This document shows positions 15,706 through 17,793 of a DNA stretch of 17,793 nucleotides, in pieces. The notes under the pieces were generated by a model that did not search any database, had not been told where the DNA came from, and saw only the letters and a list, made by a program, of their open reading frames with translations. Position numbers and translations under genes: made by a program. This DNA is from CAYYIS01 sp964470965 (lineage in GTDB: Bacteria > JAAXHH01 > JABIQT01), in NCBI GenBank assembly GCA_964470965.1, contig CAYYIS010000073.1:1-17793 (forward strand), read 5' to 3'. Position 1 is the first letter of the stretch. Every line of letters starts with the position of its first letter.

Positions 15706-16569
15706 TCATTCCCCTTCTCGTCGGGGTGAGACCAGCGTCTCTCCGTCGTTTTCTATCAGTGGGCGATTGTACACGTATGGGGGTTCCAGGACCGCCTGCT
15801 GGACTTCGGTCAGCTCGGACACCCAGTCGGGCCGTGTGGTCCCGTACACTCCACCGGTGTAGTGGAGATATTTGGGCGTGTACCGGTAAAAAAGCGAACG
15901 CCGCTCCCCTATGCCTTTCCAGGGCAGCGTGCCGTGGGTGGTGGCTTCGTTGAAGATCACCAGGTCACCTGCTTTCATCGGCACATGATACACAGCCTCC
16001 TGATCCTCTTTATATGCCTGGATTGCCTCGGGGCACGGGAAATTAGCCTTATGGCTGCCCGGAACGACCATCAGACCGCCATCGCCCGGATCCACATCCG
16101 TCAACTGGTACTGGCAGTTGATCAAACCGCAGCGCATCTGCCCGTTCTGGTATTTATAGAATCGCGATCCGTTGAAGGTGACGTTGCCGGATCCGTGAAG
16201 CCGTAAACCCTCGGTACCGAGGGTAGAGGTGAAAATGAATGGGTCATGATCCATCTTCCAGCCACGCCCGAGCATGGTATTGAGATAGGGGATGATCTTC
16301 GGATGCGTCAACAGGTTCCGGAACGGCTGACACCAGGGCTGGTCCCACGTAAGCATGCCGTTGTAAAGTCCCCGCAGCTGGCTGCCGTCCAGGTTCCCTC
16401 CCGCTGCACTGGCGGTGTCTTCCTGCCGCTTGTCCTGGTTGGCATCAAGTGCTTCGTTCAATATCTTTATTTCATCATCGGAAAGCATCCCATGGATCAC
16501 GAGAAATCCCTGCAGGTCAAACAGGTATTTTTCACGGTCACTCATAGTAATGTATGGCTGGTCACTCAT
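15706..16569 (-). CDS. Phytanoyl-CoA dioxygenase-like Fe(II)/2-oxoglutarate oxygenase, copy 2
   Basis: Double-stranded beta-helix oxygenase of the PhyH family, 287 residues from ATG 16569, which has GGAGA upstream and matches the start of the neighbouring paralogue. An in-frame ATG 24 bases further up (16593) is less likely. Landmarks are FDLQGFLVI (17-25), GRGWKMDHD (101-109), H125 in LRLHGSGN, the strand QLTDVDPGDGGLMVVPGSHK, and the distal H212 in ATTHGTLPW followed by GERR, whose Arg should bind 2-oxoglutarate. The His-to-His spacing of 87 matches the usual HxD...H spacing of PhyH, but the Asp position is Ser here (HGS). It is the tandem copy of the upstream gene, about two-thirds identical by eye. 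Their last 60 residues and the DNA beyond the stop are much more alike than their middles. Substrate unknown. Confidence 0.92.
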   Translation of the reverse strand: MSDQPYITMSDREKYLFDLQGFLVIHGMLSDDEIKILNEALDANQDKRQEDTASAAGGNLDGSQLRGLYNGMLTWDQPWCQPFRNLLTHPKIIPYLNTMLGRGWKMDHDPFIFTSTLGTEGLRLHGSGNVTFNGSRFYKYQNGQMRCGLINCQYQLTDVDPGDGGLMVVPGSHKANFPCPEAIQAYKEDQEAVYHVPMKAGDLVIFNEATTHGTLPWKGIGERRSLFYRYTPKYLHYTGGVYGTTRPDWVSELTEVQQAVLEPPYVYNRPLIENDGETLVSPRREGE

Positions 16570-16658
16570 TCGTTCTCCGTTTAAATTTTTCATCCTACGC
16601 CACTCAACGTTTCATACAACTTCGGGCATGCGATCCCTGCGGAATTCATTCTTTACTC

Positions 16659-17546
16659 TCACTCCCCTTCACGGCGCGGTGAAACCAGCGTTTTTCCATC
16701 ATCTTCTATCAAAGGCCGATGGTAGATGTAGGGTGGCTCCAGGACCGCCTGCTGGGCTTCGGTCAGCTCGGACACCCAGTCGGGCAGGTTGGTTTCGTAG
16801 GCCCCCCCGGCATAGTGTATATACTTGGGCGTATAACGGTACAGCGCTGTACGCCTCTCCCCTCTGCCTTTCCACGGCAGGGTGCCGTGTGTCGTGGCTT
16901 CATTGAAGATCACCAAGTCACCGGCTGTCATCGGCACCTCATAGACCACCTCCCGGTCGGCTTCCCAGGTGAGGATCTGCTCGGGGCATTCGTAGTTGGA
17001 TTTATGGCTGCCGGGTATGACGCACAGGCCGCCGTCGCCGGGATTGGCGTCAGAGAGGTAATACTGACACACGATCAGCCCGCTGCGCATAGTACCGTTC
17101 TGATAGGCGTAGAAGCGGGAACCGTTGAAAGAGACGTTGCCGGATCCGTGGAGTTTCAGTCCCTCGCACCCCTCCCTCGATGTAAGCACATCCACACCGT
17201 GGTCCATCTTCCATCCCCGTCCGAAGATAGTGTTGAGATAAGGGATAATTTTCGGATGCGCCAGCAGGTCCCGGAACGGCTGGCACCAGGGTTTTTCCCA
17301 GGTCAGCATACCAGCGTAATGCCGAAAAGGCGCGTATCTTCCCTCGAATGTGCTCCCGCGCCAGTCACCACTGTAAGCGTTCGGAGCACTGTATTCACCC
17401 CGTTTGTCTGAATTTGCTTCGAGTGCTTCGTTCAATGTCTTTACCTCTTGGTCTGTCAGGAAATCTCTGATGACCAGAAATCCCTGGAGATCGTAGAGGT
17501 ATTTTTCCCGATCGCTCATAGTTAAATACGGTTCTTTTTCGCTCAT
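16659..17546 (-). CDS. Phytanoyl-CoA dioxygenase-like Fe(II)/2-oxoglutarate oxygenase, copy 1
   Basis: First of the tandem pair, 295 residues from ATG 17546 with GAGGT seven bases upstream. It has the same architecture as its neighbour: YDLQGFLVI (18-26), FGRGWKMDH (108-116), H133 in LKLHGSGN, YLSDANPGDGGLCVIPGSHK, H220 in ATTHGTLPW, and GERR (229-232). It carries about eight extra residues near 65-77 (EGRYAPFRHYAG) compared with copy 2. The iron-motif Asp is again Ser, so the change is shared and not a one-off error. PhyH relatives hydroxylate or otherwise oxidise small substrates in the cytoplasm using oxygen and 2-oxoglutarate; substrates cannot be predicted here. It is the first gene of the likely transcript with copy 2 (89 bp gap) and the M81 peptidase. 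Confidence 0.92.
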   Translation of the reverse strand: MSEKEPYLTMSDREKYLYDLQGFLVIRDFLTDQEVKTLNEALEANSDKRGEYSAPNAYSGDWRGSTFEGRYAPFRHYAGMLTWEKPWCQPFRDLLAHPKIIPYLNTIFGRGWKMDHGVDVLTSREGCEGLKLHGSGNVSFNGSRFYAYQNGTMRSGLIVCQYYLSDANPGDGGLCVIPGSHKSNYECPEQILTWEADREVVYEVPMTAGDLVIFNEATTHGTLPWKGRGERRTALYRYTPKYIHYAGGAYETNLPDWVSELTEAQQAVLEPPYIYHRPLIEDDGKTLVSPRREGE

Positions 17547-17697
17547 AGGGAAAACCTCATTTGCTTAGACTCAGCGTTTGCGGGGTTTCGCCGCCACGGT
17601 CTATTTTGAGAGTTAAAAGAGAAGAGCAACCCCGGATCCACCACGATTACCATGGAATCAATAGGGGCACTGATCAACGTGTCACGAGGCCAATTTT

Positions 17698-17727
17698 ATA
17701 ATAGGCTGCCTATCCTTCCTGTAGCAA
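17698..17727 (-). promoter_or_regulatory. Candidate promoter for the dioxygenase pair
   Basis: On the minus strand TTGCTA (17722-17727, four of six) is separated by 18 bases from TATTAT (17698-17703, five of six). Transcription would begin near 17691, leaving a leader of about 145 bases before ATG 17546. This is the best promoter-like match in the window but is a pattern match only. Confidence 0.4.
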
Positions 17728-17793
17728 ATTGCCACGGATTGTAATTTTGGCCGCGAATAGATTGGGGAAACCAATCAGATGTCAAAGTTTGAA

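Noticed and set aside
16719..17411. 230-codon plus-strand open frame antisense to dioxygenase copy 1
   Set aside because: It mirrors a well-supported gene; its composition follows the complementary codons and shows no family features. Similar antisense frames over copy 2, M81 and the acylase were dropped for the same reason.
1..17793. Defence system, prophage or mobile element
   Set aside because: No nuclease, helicase, toxin-antitoxin, integrase, transposase, terminal inverted repeats or spaced repeat array was found.

Overview
This 17.8 kb window is bacterial chromosomal DNA with moderate-to-high GC, dense in enzyme genes. It holds no tRNA, rRNA, CRISPR array, integrase or transposase that I could see. 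The protein families are those I associate with large-genome heterotrophs of the Latescibacterota/Poribacteria type: tandem phytanoyl-CoA-dioxygenase-like proteins, an M81 (MlrC-like) peptidase, an NHL-repeat protein, sugar-phosphate-isomerase-like barrels and S9 peptidases. That placement is inference from family content, not a phylogenetic result.

Layout. (1) Positions 1-4273, minus strand: a compact block reads penicillin-acylase-family hydrolase, TIM-barrel sugar isomerase/epimerase, acetamidase/formamidase, then an aldo/keto reductase that runs off the left edge. Gaps are 33-43 bp and the three downstream genes have good ribosome binding sites. The reductase carries a frameshift in a GC dinucleotide run. 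(2) Positions 4274-4842 hold no convincing gene. (3) Positions 4843-5847, plus strand: an MltB-like lytic transglycosylase lipoprotein. (4) Positions 5857-7829, minus strand: a broken amidohydrolase remnant downstream of an intact MFS transporter. (5) Positions 7830-8451 are intergenic, with a dyad upstream of the MFS gene and a possible gene remnant. (6) Positions 8452-14100, plus strand: a secreted S9 prolyl-oligopeptidase-family peptidase, another possible remnant, then a NodB-like deacetylase, a DapA/NanA-like aldolase and an NHL-repeat propeller protein. (7) Positions 14110-17546, minus strand: two tandem phytanoyl-CoA-dioxygenase-like paralogues followed by an M81 peptidase, with a plausible promoter near 17700.

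How the genes may work together. The intact genes are mostly hydrolases of amide, peptide or N-acyl bonds (acylase, amidase, S9, M81, deacetylase), with sugar/keto-acid enzymes (isomerase, aldolase, reductase) and one exporter-like MFS protein. This suggests scavenging of N-acylated or amide-bearing organic matter. The acylase-isomerase-amidase-reductase block is the best candidate for an uncharacterised catabolic pathway. The dioxygenase pair is the best candidate for unusual chemistry, because the Asp of the usual HxD iron motif appears to be replaced. Two frameshifted genes and several weak coding remnants point either to local gene decay or to base-level errors in the assembly. The sequence alone cannot decide between these.
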